Counted from the first letter of the stretch, positions 8,890 to 18,301 are shown. The stretch: DNA of 64,000 nt from Pandoraea faecigallinarum (GCF_001029105.3 NZ_CP011808.2:322626-386625), one strand, 5' to 3'. Notes: generated from the sequence alone by a model not told the origin. A program made the numbers and translations.

Positions 8890-9267
8890 TCAGGCGTCGA
8901 CAAACTCGATGACTGTACCGCGGTGCATGCCTTCGAAGAGCTTTGCGCAGTCGATCTTCGACGCACAAATCACGCCCGGACGCTCATCGGCGCGTGAGCC
9001 GTTGAACGTGATCACGACATGCCCGAGCGCGCTCACGTTGTTCCACGCGCCAGGCCCCACGGCCGTTACCGCGACGGAGAGCTCGCCGATCCGCAGCACC
9101 GATCCCACGCGCGGAGCGCGGGCGCCTACGTGCTCGACGCGGTGCAGAATTGAGACTTCGGCCAATTCGGCAGGTGCGCCATCTGCGAACAGAATCAGCA
9201 CGCCTCCTTCGAGGAGCGCACTGACCTCGGCACCGATGCTGGCAATTGTCGTCCTGTAGTAATGCAT
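8890..9267 (-). CDS. srlB: PTS glucitol/sorbitol-specific EIIA component
   Basis: EIIA protein of the glucitol/sorbitol phosphotransferase system, passing phosphate from HPr to EIIB. The start chosen is ATG 9267 (MHYYRTTIASIG), giving 125 residues, the normal length. Family features: FADGAPAELAEVSILHRVE containing the likely phosphoryl-accepting histidine region, VTAVGPGAWNNVSALGHVVI and a C-terminal GTVIEFVDA. It is last in an srlA-srlE-srlB order like that of enterobacteria, 37 bp after srlE. The gene is open, but both transporter partners are broken, so it is probably an orphan in decay. Confidence 0.85.
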   Translation of the reverse strand: MHYYRTTIASIGAEVSALLEGGVLILFADGAPAELAEVSILHRVEHVGARAPRVGSVLRIGELSVAVTAVGPGAWNNVSALGHVVITFNGSRADERPGVICASKIDCAKLFEGMHRGTVIEFVDA

Positions 9268-9304
9268 ATCGATCCCCGATATATCAAAGAGCGAAGCTGA
9301 CGAC

Positions 9305-10300
9305 CTAGGCGACAAGCACCGAAACGGGTCCCATCATTTGCCGACTGATCAGCACCGCCGGCACGTCAAAGCGTATCGTTTCGGGCTTCGCCTGGCCAAG
9401 TGCCAGGCCCACCGGTACGAAATCGCAGCCGACCTGCGTGTCATATGCGAACAATGCGGGTAGGGCCATGTGCGGCGCAAACGTGCCACTGGCGATAGCA
9501 GGACCGATGACCGCGGCGCCAATCACCTGGGCGAGCACGGCACCCGGTCCCAACACCGGCGACAGGGCCACGAGGCCGACGATATTGTCCACGAGCGGCG
9601 CGAGCAGTGGTGTGAGCGCCGTACCCACCCCTGTGGCGTGGATCACGCCGATGAGCATCGCCACAAACGCCATAAACGGCAGTGCGTTGCGGATGAGGGT
9701 GTCGATCAATTTCCGGCCACTGGCGTGCAGGACGTTGACAACACCGCCCATGCCGCAGGCCATGGTGGTGAGCATGTCAACGAACCCGCCGCCGCGTTGC
9801 TCGACCTACGCTTTTTGCGGCGCTTGCGCTGCGTTTGCACTTCCCGCCTCCAGGCGCGGGGACCGCGAACCGATGACCCCAGGTGGCATTGCTTCGTCAA
9901 CGCGATGCAAACCATCGCCACGCACATCGGACACATAGATGTCTTCCGTGATGAACTGCGCGAGCGGGCCCGATGGGCCCACTGGACTTAAATTAATCGT
10001 CGGAATCCGCTTTCGCGGATAGACGCCGCAACGAGCCGTTCCTGCGCAATCGATGACAACGGCCGCCACTTCGGATTCGTGCGGCGGATTGCGAAAGCCA
10101 TCCGCGAGCGTCGCGCCGGTCAATTCAGCCAGACGTTGAGCGACTTTCGGGATAGCGCCTGCGGTGACAACAACGATCTTGTTGCGCGCGCCTGTCGGCG
10201 TAATGACGAGCGGCCCTCCCCAGCCGTTCGGCCCTCGCCAGACCTCGACAGAGAAGTGAGCTCGCGCCTCGCCGTGGGTCTTCTCCGATCCGGCCGGCAT
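9305..10300 (-). pseudogene. srlE: PTS glucitol/sorbitol EIIB-EIIC (SrlE), one nonsense codon
   Basis: Membrane subunit carrying the phosphorylated EIIB domain and half of the channel. From ATG 10300, EIIB is recognisable as NGWGGPLVITP, VVIDCAGTARCGVYPRKRIP (phospho-cysteine in the RCG motif) and SGPLAQFITEDIYVSDV. A TAG at 9806-9808 follows AQAPQKA; the same frame then continues through NALPFMAFVAMLIGVI, SPVLGPGAVLAQVIG and DTQVGCDFVPVGLALGQA to 9305. Total 331 codons against about 319 in E. coli. A single base change has broken it. Confidence 0.85.
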
Positions 10301-10868
10301 AGGGTCGGATGTTCGACTCGGCGGACCTTCGCGCCTCATGATCATCCGCGTCAGCGCCTCGGCCACGACGCCTCTGAGCAAATTGACGAGCAGCCCGACA
10401 CCCAGATAGTAAAGCGCGAGCTTCGGCAACTAAAACGAGACGGCGTGCGTTTACGCAAGCTTTGTGGCTCCGCTGGTCACCCCCAGCCAGACGAACAGCT
10501 CGCCCGCATTGCAGTGCGGAAACAAACCAGTGATCGGGTGACAAAGCGAAACCGTGGCGTCATAAAACGCCGGCTTATGACGTTCCTCCAGGAACACGCC
10601 GAAGGTATAAGCCATCGGGTTGGTCACGAAGAACATCGCGAGCAGTGGCAGCAACGAGTATCTCGTCACGATATTTTTCGAAAGAAAGCAGGCCAGCGAC
10701 TGAACGCGTCGCTCGCCCGCGAGGGTGATGAGCGTATAGGTGGCCGTGAGCAGAACGATCAATGTCGGAACAATGCCAATCACGAACGCGACGAGCGTTT
10801 CCCCGCCGACACGGAAGACGCCGATAAATGCCCCCGGGTGCGTGAGTCAGAAAATCGAGCCAGACCAA
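10301..10868 (-). pseudogene. srlA: PTS glucitol/sorbitol EIIC2 (SrlA), frameshift and two nonsense codons
   Basis: First membrane subunit of the transporter. A TTG at 10868 opens VWLDFLTHAPG; a one-base shift near 10832, in a run of C and G, is needed to reach AFIGVFRVGGETLVAFVIGIVP. The main part (NPMAYTFGVFLEERHKPAFYDA, GLFPHCNAGELFVWLGV) ends at a TAA (10451-10453) after GATKLA, with a TAG seven codons on. The same frame then continues with LPKLALYYLGVGLLVNLLRGVV and runs without its own stop into srlE. Clearly non-functional. Confidence 0.8.
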
Positions 10869-11016
10869 ATTTTTTCGTATGACCGTCTCCCGCTTGCGTA
10901 GGTCTTCCTGTGTTGCGACGACTTGTCATTCCACACGAAACGCCCGCGCAAGCTTTCGACGTGCCACTCCCGTAGACGTTGAACGTCGAGGCGGCGCTGC
11001 GCCCGCTCGCCCCAAG

Positions 11017-12270
11017 CTAAGATGAGCGCTTGTAGCAAAGCAGGGAAAGCGCGCCTACACTCAGAAAGAAAAACATATAGTGCGCCGGCATCATGGGGTC
11101 GCCGGTTTTTGCCGCCAGCCAGGTGAGAATGAAGGGAGTGAAGCCGCCGAGAAGCGACGCGGTGAGGTTGGAAGTCAATGACATCCCGGTCGCGCGCACG
11201 CCGGTCGGAAACAGGTTTGCGAGCGTGGCAGCAAACGGGCCCATGAGCGCGGCGATCAGCACAGCAAAGACAAACGCCAGGACAAGCAGGCTCGCGACGC
11301 CGGGGACGCGAGTCAGCCACATGAAGGCTGGATGCACCAGCGCGATAAAAATGATCAGCGCCGCTCCCATCACCCTGCGGGCCCCCACTTTGTCCGACAG
11401 ATGCCCGAAGAGGGGAATTAACAGCAAGCGCACCGGCATTGTCACGGCGAGAATCACGAACGGGGTATTCAATGGTAGATGGAGCATCTGCACCGCGAAT
11501 ATTGGCAGGTAGCCGACCAGCACGTACACCGCGACGCTCACCGCCGCGCCAAGGGCGAGGGAGATGAACAGGGCTGTCGGATAATCGGAGAGCAGACAGC
11601 GAAATGGCATGAACTCATGCTTCGCCGCTGCCTCAAACGCGTCCGATTCATCAATATTGCGGCGAATCCAGTACCCTGCCGGACCAAGGATGAGGCCTGC
11701 GAGGAAGGGCAGGCGCCAGCCCCAGGATGCCAAGGCTTCGGGCGAGAATCCGCTCGTGATTGCGGCCGCGGCGAGCGTTGCCATGAACGCCCCCATGGAC
11801 TGGGCGACCATCTGCCAACTGCCGTATAGTCCCGTTTTGTCCCGGGGGGCCAGTTCGACCAGAAGCGCGGTCGCGCAGCCAAATTCACCGCCTGCCGAAA
11901 TGCCTTGAAGCACGCGGGACGTCACGACGATGGCTGGCGCCCATAACCCCGCCTGCGCATAGGTGGGCGCAAACGCCAGCATTGCCGTTGCAATGAACAT
12001 CAAAAGGATCACGAACGACAGCGCAGCGCTGCGTCCGCGTCGGTCGGCGTACATGCCAATCCAAAGACCTGCAATGGGACGGAACACGAATCCGACGCCA
12101 AAAGTGGCCGTCGTCAGAAGCATCGAAGTGAGCGGTGCGTCACTGGGGAAAAACTGTTTTGCGATCAGTACTGACACGTAGCCGAAAATTAGGAAGTCAT
12201 ACCACTCAAGCGCATTGCCGATCGTGGTGCCGATGACAGTTTTCCATGGGAGTGGCACGCGTTTATTCAT
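11017..12270 (-). CDS. MFS transporter of the metabolite:H+ symporter (MHS/ProP-like) family
   Basis: 417 residues from ATG 12270 (MNKRVPLPWKTVIGTTIGNALEWYDF), with about 12 hydrophobic segments. Signature features of the MHS group: GNALEWYDFLIFGY in the first helix, RPIAGLWIGMYADRRGR (loop 2-3 motif), SRVLQGISAGGEFGCATALLVE and GHLSDKVGARRVM. Family members import organic acids, betaine/proline or similar solutes with protons; the substrate cannot be read here. A longer upstream reading frame exists but shows no family similarity. Neighbours are the decayed sorbitol PTS and IS scars. Confidence 0.85.
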   Translation of the reverse strand: MNKRVPLPWKTVIGTTIGNALEWYDFLIFGYVSVLIAKQFFPSDAPLTSMLLTTATFGVGFVFRPIAGLWIGMYADRRGRSAALSFVILLMFIATAMLAFAPTYAQAGLWAPAIVVTSRVLQGISAGGEFGCATALLVELAPRDKTGLYGSWQMVAQSMGAFMATLAAAAITSGFSPEALASWGWRLPFLAGLILGPAGYWIRRNIDESDAFEAAAKHEFMPFRCLLSDYPTALFISLALGAAVSVAVYVLVGYLPIFAVQMLHLPLNTPFVILAVTMPVRLLLIPLFGHLSDKVGARRVMGAALIIFIALVHPAFMWLTRVPGVASLLVLAFVFAVLIAALMGPFAATLANLFPTGVRATGMSLTSNLTASLLGGFTPFILTWLAAKTGDPMMPAHYMFFFLSVGALSLLCYKRSS

Positions 12271-12629
12271 GGTTTGATCGTCGTCAGCGAGGTAGCTTGC
12301 CAGCGCGGTGGACGTGTTTTTTTTGCAAAAAAACTGCGTGACGGTAGTGCTACCGTGGGCCATGGCAGCTGCCAGGCGGCCCCCGCACAGGGACGGTGGA
12401 TACCCATCGCCGGCGCTCGGGGCACCGGAGGCGACGCGCTCGCAGGCGACGCCGACATCCGGCGCCCGTCCGGTGTGCCGCTCACAGGGGCGGGCAAACG
12501 GCGGACCAGGGGCCGGAGGCCGCGGACTCGCCCGACAGTGGGGCGAGCCAGTGGCGTGGCGGCGGTGCGACGTGCTTCGGTTCAGCGCCATCTGGTTATC
12601 GCGACATAACCCCGACGGCATGGCGACAC
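12271..12629. other. Region without recognisable gene
   Basis: Upstream of the MFS gene. GC-rich, no domain recognised in any frame. It probably holds the transporter promoter on the minus strand; a poly-T/A stretch lies at about 12318-12332. Confidence 0.4.
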
Positions 12630-12704
12630 GATTTCAAGGGATTGCGAATCGGTTTCGAACACCTCGCAATCGTTCACGAAGGGTTCCTGAAAAGGGCTGC
12701 GTGA
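12630..12704 (+). mobile_element. IS5-family transposase C-terminal scar
   Basis: Plus-strand codons read FKGLRIGFEHLAIVHEGFLKRAA, matching the extreme C-terminal region of the IS5-type transposases at 23905 and 31313 (KRLRVRFERLAIIHEAFLK). Only about 25 codons survive and no terminal repeat is seen. Confidence 0.7.
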
Positions 12705-13266
12705 ATCGTCTGCCGCCGCCATGTCAGGAGTTCCGTTGGGCGTTCCTGTCAGGTGCCATCGCTTCAGGACCTTCCCGATGCCAGCGGACCCGGGGCTTTC
12801 GCGGCGCTTTTCACGCTTTGGCGGCGTGCATGAGCCGACCTGCATGCGTGCAGGCCGCCGCGGGCAGCGCGCAGATTGCCGTGGCGCGCACGTAGGGCTC
12901 GGTGCGTGTCGGGCATGGTGTCGCGACCTGTTGCGGACACCAGCAGCCCGCAGGGGACGCTGCGAACGGGGGCCGTGCGACTGCCAGACATAGAAAGCTC
13001 CTGGGTAAGCATTCGCGATGTCTATGGATACCACGCTCGGCAGGCCCGCGCATCCCAATTTCGGAAAAAACATGCGTATTTGGCCGATTTCCCCGTCGCG
13101 GCGGTCGTCCCGCCACGCGCCGTTGCGCTCTTCGGGGGCGCTAAGCGCGTCCTCCACCGCGCGCGAGACGATATCGCGAGACTGGACGGCAGAGGTGACG
13201 CGAACTTGCCGTCCGCACACCAACGCTACACGAATGACCTCCCCCCAAAAACCGTAGCACCTGACA
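12705..13266. other. About 560 bp without recognisable gene
   Basis: Long open frames exist on both strands because of GC bias, but none has convincing protein character or family resemblance. No repeats identified within it. It separates two blocks of IS scars. Confidence 0.4.
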
Positions 13267-13320
13267 CTAGTGACCCTGTCTCGTTTCCACGTACATCAAG
13301 TCATGCAGCCAAGCAGGCAT
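13267..13320 (-). mobile_element. IS3-family right-end fragment
   Basis: The sequence from about 13270 (GTGACCCTGTCTCG) to 13318 is the reverse complement of the right end of the complete IS3 at 31827-33100, including the last codons of its OrfB (ENACLAA). It abuts a perfect hairpin repeat. Confidence 0.8.
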
Positions 13321-13397
13321 TGTAGAAGTCGCGACCCGATCTGACAGTCACGCACCATCGGAATGGGTACCTGTCAGATCGGGTCGCGACTTCTACA
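13321..13397. repeat. 77-bp element with perfect 27-bp inverted repeats
   Basis: Left arm 13321-13347 starts TGTAGAAGTCGCGACCC; the right arm 13371-13397 is its exact reverse complement, ending CTTCTACA. The spacer is 23 bp. With the flanking AT the symmetry extends to 29 bp (13319-13399). TG...CA termini recall IS ends. It lies exactly between two oppositely oriented IS3 right-end fragments. No T-run follows, so a terminator is less likely. Confidence 0.85.
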
Positions 13398-13516
13398 ATT
13401 GAAGGCTATTACAATCGACGACGCATGCACACCTCAACCGACTTTCGCTCCCCTGTCGACTACGAGGCTACGTTGGTCGCTGCATGACTCGCTGTACGTG
13501 AAAACGACGCAGGGAC
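13398..13516 (+). mobile_element. IS3-family OrfB C-terminal fragment and right end
   Basis: Codons from 13398 read IEGYYNRRRMHTSTDFRSP and end VDYEATLVAA stop at about 13488, matching the C termini of the IS3 OrfB proteins at 43002 and 32207. The following GTACGTGAAAACG is the typical right end. Confidence 0.75.
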
Positions 13517-13619
13517 ATGGCGTGCATTCACCAACGTTACCCAAACTCCATCTCATGCTTTTTGAGACCCGGTGGACTCATACATTGGCTTCGACGAACC
13601 GCGATAAGTTGACAACGCC
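13517..13619 (+). mobile_element. IS6-family right-end remnant
   Basis: The sequence up to AAGTTGACAACGCC (13619) matches the last 100 bp of the IS6 copies at 7935 and 60783, including the final transposase codons (TTTTTGAGAC...). No transposase core. Confidence 0.75.
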
Positions 13620-13627
13620 AGCGTGTC

Positions 13628-16600
13628 CTACGTCACACTGGCTGCGACTGAGGTCGATTGTGGCTGTTTTGGCGGGTTACCTTTAAGTGCTGCACGGAAC
13701 CGTACATAGTCCAGTTCAAAGCCTTCAGCCGAGACGCGCACCTGCGCCGAAGCTTCCACCTTCACGGTCTCCAGATTCTCCTCCTTGATGACCTCGACGC
13801 CGAGTCTCGCCGTGCCGCCTTTGCCGAGCGCCCCGTGGTACTGGGTGAACGTGATCAAGGCTGAATCATGAGCAACGCTCGCGTTTGTCCACCGTGTGGC
13901 GATGGAGACAACGTGTTCCTCGGCGGCTTGCGGGGCCGAGATCCAGGGGCCGCCACGGGCGTGGATGACGGCGTACGTGGCCGTCTCCACGTGCATAACC
14001 GCCGTAATCACTTGGTCTCGCGCGCGTTTGTTGGGAAACGCGTGCCCAATCGCCTGGATCACCGCGTCGAATAAGCGCGCCTTCACCGCCGCTATCTGCA
14101 TCTCCAGCGGTAATTTCGATAGCCCGACCTCCGGCGCCAACTTATTGACGACACCCTGCCAATACGGCTTATGGTGCTCAGGCTCGGCCGGTGACGACAG
14201 ATGTCTTAACGCCGAGGCGTACAGGCGCAATGCCTGGTGCGGAGCCAATATGTTCTCCTGGTCCAGAAGGAGGACAGGTTTCCCCGTGCCGCACCGCTCG
14301 AACAAGATATTCTCTAGCGCGGACCGTGCGTTGGCCTGCGTTGCCGCATTCGCGCTCGCGTTACGCAAATGCTCCGTGCCCAAGTCATGAAGGGAATTGC
14401 CCCCCCCGAAGTCCGAAAGCCGCACCTTGTCCCCGCGCATCAAAGTCTGGTGCGCCTCGACGGCGTGCTTGGACCTGAGTGCGAGTTCCGCCATCAGATC
14501 CGACGTCGCACCGGCGCTGGGCGCGGAGGCGCTTTCCTTCTTGATCCCGTGCGGCTTATCCGGTTTTTTTTTCTTAGCCTCTCGCTCACGCCGCGCCTGC
14601 TCCAGCGCCAGCTTTTCCTGATCGAGCGCAAGGTGCGCATCGTAATTCAAAGAGGAGAGCTCGGCCTTCTCGGCCGAGACCGTCCAACGCGAACGGATCG
14701 TCATCGTCGCGGTCTGCAGTGCTGCCTGCTCGACGCTTTTCTCTCCGAGGTATATCACACCGTCACCGAGCTTGTCGTGGCGCACGTTAAACTCGACGCG
14801 TACCGCTTCGCGGGGGATCGTTTCGTCTGATCTCCGAGTGCGGATGGCGATGGTGCGGCGCACAGCTTGCATGTTCGAGAACTGGGGCGCTCCAATGCCT
14901 TGCACGACGGGCATCGCGTCATCCGCGTGCAATAGCACCGAGAGCACTTGCTCTCGCGTGCGTTTGTCGGTAACCACGCCCTCAAGCCGTTGATCCACTA
15001 TGTCAAGCAGGCGCTTCTCGACCTCCGCCCTCTGCACCCCCAGCGACCACTTCGCGGACAAGCGAAGCTTTTTCGCACAACCATTGACGGCGTCTCGCAA
15101 CGCTGCCTCTCGCCTATAATGCTTCGTCATTAGCACGTCCAACCGCTCCTGCTTATCTGACGCAGACTCATCGAACCCCAACTTCGTTAGTTTCGTTGTC
15201 GTCGATTCCGTGTCCCACTCCTTTTTCGCTGAGGCGATGTATTGGTCCAGGGCCAATGTCGCGCGGGCGTACGCGCGTAAGTGCGGCAAGTCTCCTTCCG
15301 CCCCCCCCAATACGTCTTGCTCGTCCAGCTTGATCACAGGGAGCTCTGTCCCCAGCCTGGTCTGCCCGCACGCGTGGAATAGGCTCGCCCCCAGCCTGGT
15401 CCGCGCGTCGATGATTCGCCTTGACGTGTCCGGCTTGCTGGCGGCCGCGACGTATTCGGTGCCCAGGGCACACTTTGACGCCTCGACGCTGCCATTCTTG
15501 ACCCGTAATGTGTGCGTTCTTTGCAAAACGTCGTAGAGCTCACCGCCGCGCCTCAAGCCGCTTGCGCGAAAGTCGCCAAGTTTTTCATGGGCAGCCTGCA
15601 CCGACATGGCGTTGCGTTGCACCTCTGCATCCCGGGCCGGCTGAGCGCGAAGTTGCACTATGGCAGCCGTTGTTCGCTGGGTCAAACGTGGTGGCGCCCA
15701 GGCCTCCCACCCTGCGTCCGCAGGGGCAACTTCCGGTGCCCTTACGGCGAGAACCCGCGCCTTGGCAGCCGCCGTTAGATGCGTCAAGAAACGATGCGCG
15801 CCACTATCCTTATAGCGATGCCGCGCAGACACGCGCGCGGCCGGTTTGAAGTTCTGAAGGTCGTTGAGAAGGACGCGGTCCCCTTGGCGGGCGGCTTTCG
15901 CGGCTTCAAGCTCTGCTGGAGTGCTCACCACAAACTGAATGCCCCGCGTGCTAAAAAATGAGGCCAGCCACGCGAACCACATTCCTAAACGGGTCGTCGG
16001 CACCCCGAGGCGATCCATGCGCTCACGCACGGCCTCTGGCTCCAGCGCGTCGCTCAGCTCCACCGCGACGTCGGTCACCTTTGCCTCAAGCGTCCAACGA
16101 CCATCCGCGCCCGAGCCAATAAACTTGCTCGAGAATTTCATCTCCAGTTCGACAACTTCCGTCACCACGGAATCCGCCTGCCCGACAAAAAACGACTCCG
16201 CCCGCGTGCCCCCTGCCGAATTTACGTCCAGGCCCTTTAAGCATGAACGATCCCCGGCCACATACGTCGTCGTTTTGCGAATGTAGATGTCTGCGCCGTC
16301 GATTTGTATGTCAATGGCCTGCTCATGAACCTTGTGCTTGTCGTCCGGTGGGTGCAGCGCGCGATCCGCGTCCAAGAACTCCTTGGATCCGAACAGGCTG
16401 GCGATGACTTCGGCATTTTGCGCCGCAACTTCCGACGGCATGTTAGAAGCATGCGCGGAGAAGGCATCTTCAAATCTCTTGTGCAGCAGGCCCAGGAGGA
16501 CGTCGCCGCGCGCGTCCCCCGCGTCACGCTGCGCTGGGTCAAACGCTTCCAAAATCAACTTCCCATCCACGCGGAGCACGGTCACGGAGGACGCCTGCGA

Positions 16601-16744
16601 TTTTTCGCTGCCCGACGAGAAATAGCGCGTGTTCATTTCCGCGCCAACCTCTTCGCGGTTGCTCACGTCAAAATTGAATTTCCAGTTCAGCGTGTCACGC
16701 ATCGCCATTCCACGCGGGGTCGGACCGACGGTGGGTTTGAGCAT
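13628..16744 (-). CDS. Large protein of unknown function, N-terminal shared domain plus two internal repeat units; candidate secreted/effector protein
   Basis: Not recognised as any named family. Start ATG 16744 (MLKPTVGPTPRGM) is chosen because AAGGAG lies 9 bp upstream; 1038 residues, fully open. Residues about 35-270 (domain A) match the 627- and 938-residue proteins at 35192 and 46019: a RYFSS/RHFFSS motif, then SLFGSKEFLDADRAL versus ASQLACEEFLNVDRLL, and IYIRKTTTYVAGD versus VCFHKTTTYKAKG. Two related units follow (about 377-710 and 747-1020), each with an LDxE/QxxL motif (VIKLDEQDVL; LLLDQENIL), a VxxRLxDxV helix and an IGAPQF/GGPWIS motif. A Lys/Glu-rich linker separates them. No Sec signal or membrane helix. 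An effector or toxin role is inference. Confidence 0.75.
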   Translation of the reverse strand: MLKPTVGPTPRGMAMRDTLNWKFNFDVSNREEVGAEMNTRYFSSGSEKSQASSVTVLRVDGKLILEAFDPAQRDAGDARGDVLLGLLHKRFEDAFSAHASNMPSEVAAQNAEVIASLFGSKEFLDADRALHPPDDKHKVHEQAIDIQIDGADIYIRKTTTYVAGDRSCLKGLDVNSAGGTRAESFFVGQADSVVTEVVELEMKFSSKFIGSGADGRWTLEAKVTDVAVELSDALEPEAVRERMDRLGVPTTRLGMWFAWLASFFSTRGIQFVVSTPAELEAAKAARQGDRVLLNDLQNFKPAARVSARHRYKDSGAHRFLTHLTAAAKARVLAVRAPEVAPADAGWEAWAPPRLTQRTTAAIVQLRAQPARDAEVQRNAMSVQAAHEKLGDFRASGLRRGGELYDVLQRTHTLRVKNGSVEASKCALGTEYVAAASKPDTSRRIIDARTRLGASLFHACGQTRLGTELPVIKLDEQDVLGGAEGDLPHLRAYARATLALDQYIASAKKEWDTESTTTKLTKLGFDESASDKQERLDVLMTKHYRREAALRDAVNGCAKKLRLSAKWSLGVQRAEVEKRLLDIVDQRLEGVVTDKRTREQVLSVLLHADDAMPVVQGIGAPQFSNMQAVRRTIAIRTRRSDETIPREAVRVEFNVRHDKLGDGVIYLGEKSVEQAALQTATMTIRSRWTVSAEKAELSSLNYDAHLALDQEKLALEQARREREAKKKKPDKPHGIKKESASAPSAGATSDLMAELALRSKHAVEAHQTLMRGDKVRLSDFGGGNSLHDLGTEHLRNASANAATQANARSALENILFERCGTGKPVLLLDQENILAPHQALRLYASALRHLSSPAEPEHHKPYWQGVVNKLAPEVGLSKLPLEMQIAAVKARLFDAVIQAIGHAFPNKRARDQVITAVMHVETATYAVIHARGGPWISAPQAAEEHVVSIATRWTNASVAHDSALITFTQYHGALGKGGTARLGVEVIKEENLETVKVEASAQVRVSAEGFELDYVRFRAALKGNPPKQPQSTSVAASVT

Positions 16745-16790
16745 GCTGCGAATCTCCTTCAAGATCAATTCAAAAGCCCGGTGAGACGGT

Positions 16791-16820
16791 AATGCCGTTC
16801 AGTTAAGACTGGACGGCATT
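16791..16820. repeat. Inverted repeat upstream of the 1038-residue gene
   Basis: AATGCCGTTCAG (16791-16802) and CTGGACGGCATT (16809-16820) form a 12-bp stem with one mismatch and a 6-bp loop, 47 bp upstream of the start codon. It may be an operator or an mRNA hairpin; on the plus strand it is followed by TATGTTTTTT, so it could also terminate plus-strand transcripts. Confidence 0.5.
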
Positions 16821-16874
16821 TATGTTTTTTCAGTGAGTGTACCGGCTCCGGTTGTTTGGACCCGTTTTTGTAGC

Positions 16875-17155
16875 TCAGGCGGCCAGTTTCATCAGCCGTT
16901 CCTGAGGGGCTTCGAGGAGGGTAAAGCCCCGCTTTTCAAGACGCCAATCGCGATGGTATCGGTCCTTGAACGCGATGGCGGCAGCACGAACCTTCTCCAG
17001 GTTTTTGAAGATGCGCCCAAGAATCGTCTGTTCTTTCATTGTCCGGTTGCACCGCTGTGCGACGCCGTGGGTCTGGGGTTCAGCGACGAAGGCGTAGCTC
17101 GCGGTGATGCCCCAGCGCCGGATCTGGTCGCGAAAATCGTCCGAAGTGTATTACG
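16875..17155 (-). pseudogene. Integrase-core (rve) transposase, C-terminal part
   Basis: Minus-strand codons read YTSDDFRDQIRRWGITASYA, AEPQTHGVAQRCNRTMKEQT and end LMKLAA at 16875. This is the last third of an IS3-like/rve transposase. The upstream part is replaced by the IS481 element; its first codons survive at 18254-18301. Confidence 0.75.
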
Positions 17156-18253
17156 TGTGCGATTCACAGACATCGTTTCACTTCTTGCTTCGCCGTTTCG
17201 TTGCTGCGTCAGAAGGTGGCGTCGCAGCTGACGCGGCCGCCTCTGATATGCGTCGGTGCTGCTCTGCAAGAATTTTGTCGACTCGCCATTCGCGGTGCCG
17301 AAACCGCTCTTTCCGTTTGTCGTAGGAGCGCGCGACGTCTTCTTTGAGGGAAGTAATTTCAGTCAGCTCGGTAATTCGATCAACGGGAGTTTTTCCGCCG
17401 AGAGAGCCGTGAGGCCGGCGCCAGTTGTAGTCGAATTGCCACTCCTCAATCATCTCGCCGATCCCGCATCCTTTCGGTTCATGGTGGAACCAGAATTCGT
17501 GGCGATCAGTGAGCTGCGAACGTTCGACCTTGCCATTGAGATGCGAGGCGAGCGCGGCGGAATCGGTCGAAATTTGATGCCGTCCTCCATCAATCGTCGC
17601 TGCACGGATTCGGCAAAAAATTCACCGCCGCGATCCGACTGGATACGCTGGATCGGAAATGGCATTTCTTCGATGACCCGATCCAGGAAAGCCAATATAT
17701 TTCGGGCATTTCTACGCGGATAGACCGCCAGTACGCGGAAGCGAGAGCAATCGTCCACGGCCGTGTATTGGTAGACGCCTGGAGCAATTTTCATCGTGTC
17801 CATCTGGACTCGATCCCCTGGCACTGGCCTGCTGTAGCGCTTCGGCTGTAGGGGCCGCCTAGCGCGGATCAACGGCTTTACGGCGGCCCCGCACAGGATC
17901 TTGTGGATCGTCGCAAGGGACAGTTCGCGTTGCTCGTATAGCCGCAACTCGTTCTGAATTCGGCGTGCCCCATTGCGCTCGGCGCGTAGACGAAGAGTCG
18001 TTCCTCGATCAGCCTTAGAAATTTTCCGATTGGGGCTATGCAGGGGGCGGCGGCTTTGAGAACGAAGGCCTGCTTCACCGGCATCCTGATAGCGACGTAG
18101 CCACTTGCGCAGCGTTGGACTCGATATGCCGCAACGTACACAAACGAGACCGGCGTTGCCGACCTCCTCATACATCTTCACCCATCGTAATCGCATCGCA
18201 ATTTCGCGGTCCATCGCTGCATTCTAGTTGAAACGATGTCTGTGAATCGCACA
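17156..18253 (-). mobile_element. IS481-family element
   Basis: Bounded by terminal repeats TGTGCGATTCACAGACATCG (17156) and its inverse ending at 18253; 1098 bp. Inserted in (or replacing the middle of) an older IS3-like element whose two ends flank it. No clear target duplication. Confidence 0.88.
17178..18214 (-). pseudogene. IS481-family transposase, one frameshift
   Basis: The N-terminal HTH (GISSPTLRKWLRRYQDAGEA) and DDE integrase core are present: VQMDTMKIA (first D), IQSDRGGEFF (second D) and, after a short insertion near 17540 that shifts the frame, HLNGKVERSQ (E). The second frame continues WQFDYNWRRPHGSLGGKTP to 17178. Single lesion. Confidence 0.85.
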
Positions 18254-18301
18254 TTTAATGTATAGCTGAACCGCCTTAATACGGGCTGCGTATGAACACA
18301 T
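18254..18301 (-). pseudogene. Transposase 5' end separated by IS481
   Basis: ATG 18301 with GGAG eight bases upstream opens MCSYAARIKAVQLYIK, a typical start of IS3-like OrfA proteins, and then runs into the IS481 end. It is probably the other end of the fragment at 16875-17155. Confidence 0.6.

Noticed and set aside
10883..11016. Possible gutM gene upstream of srlA
   Set aside because: The 134-bp gap has no open frame resembling GutM; the neighbouring gene is an unrelated MFS transporter.
12582..13223. Minus-strand 213-codon frame next to IS scars
   Set aside because: Low-complexity Arg/Pro-rich composition, no recognisable domain, overlaps an IS5 scar on the other strand.
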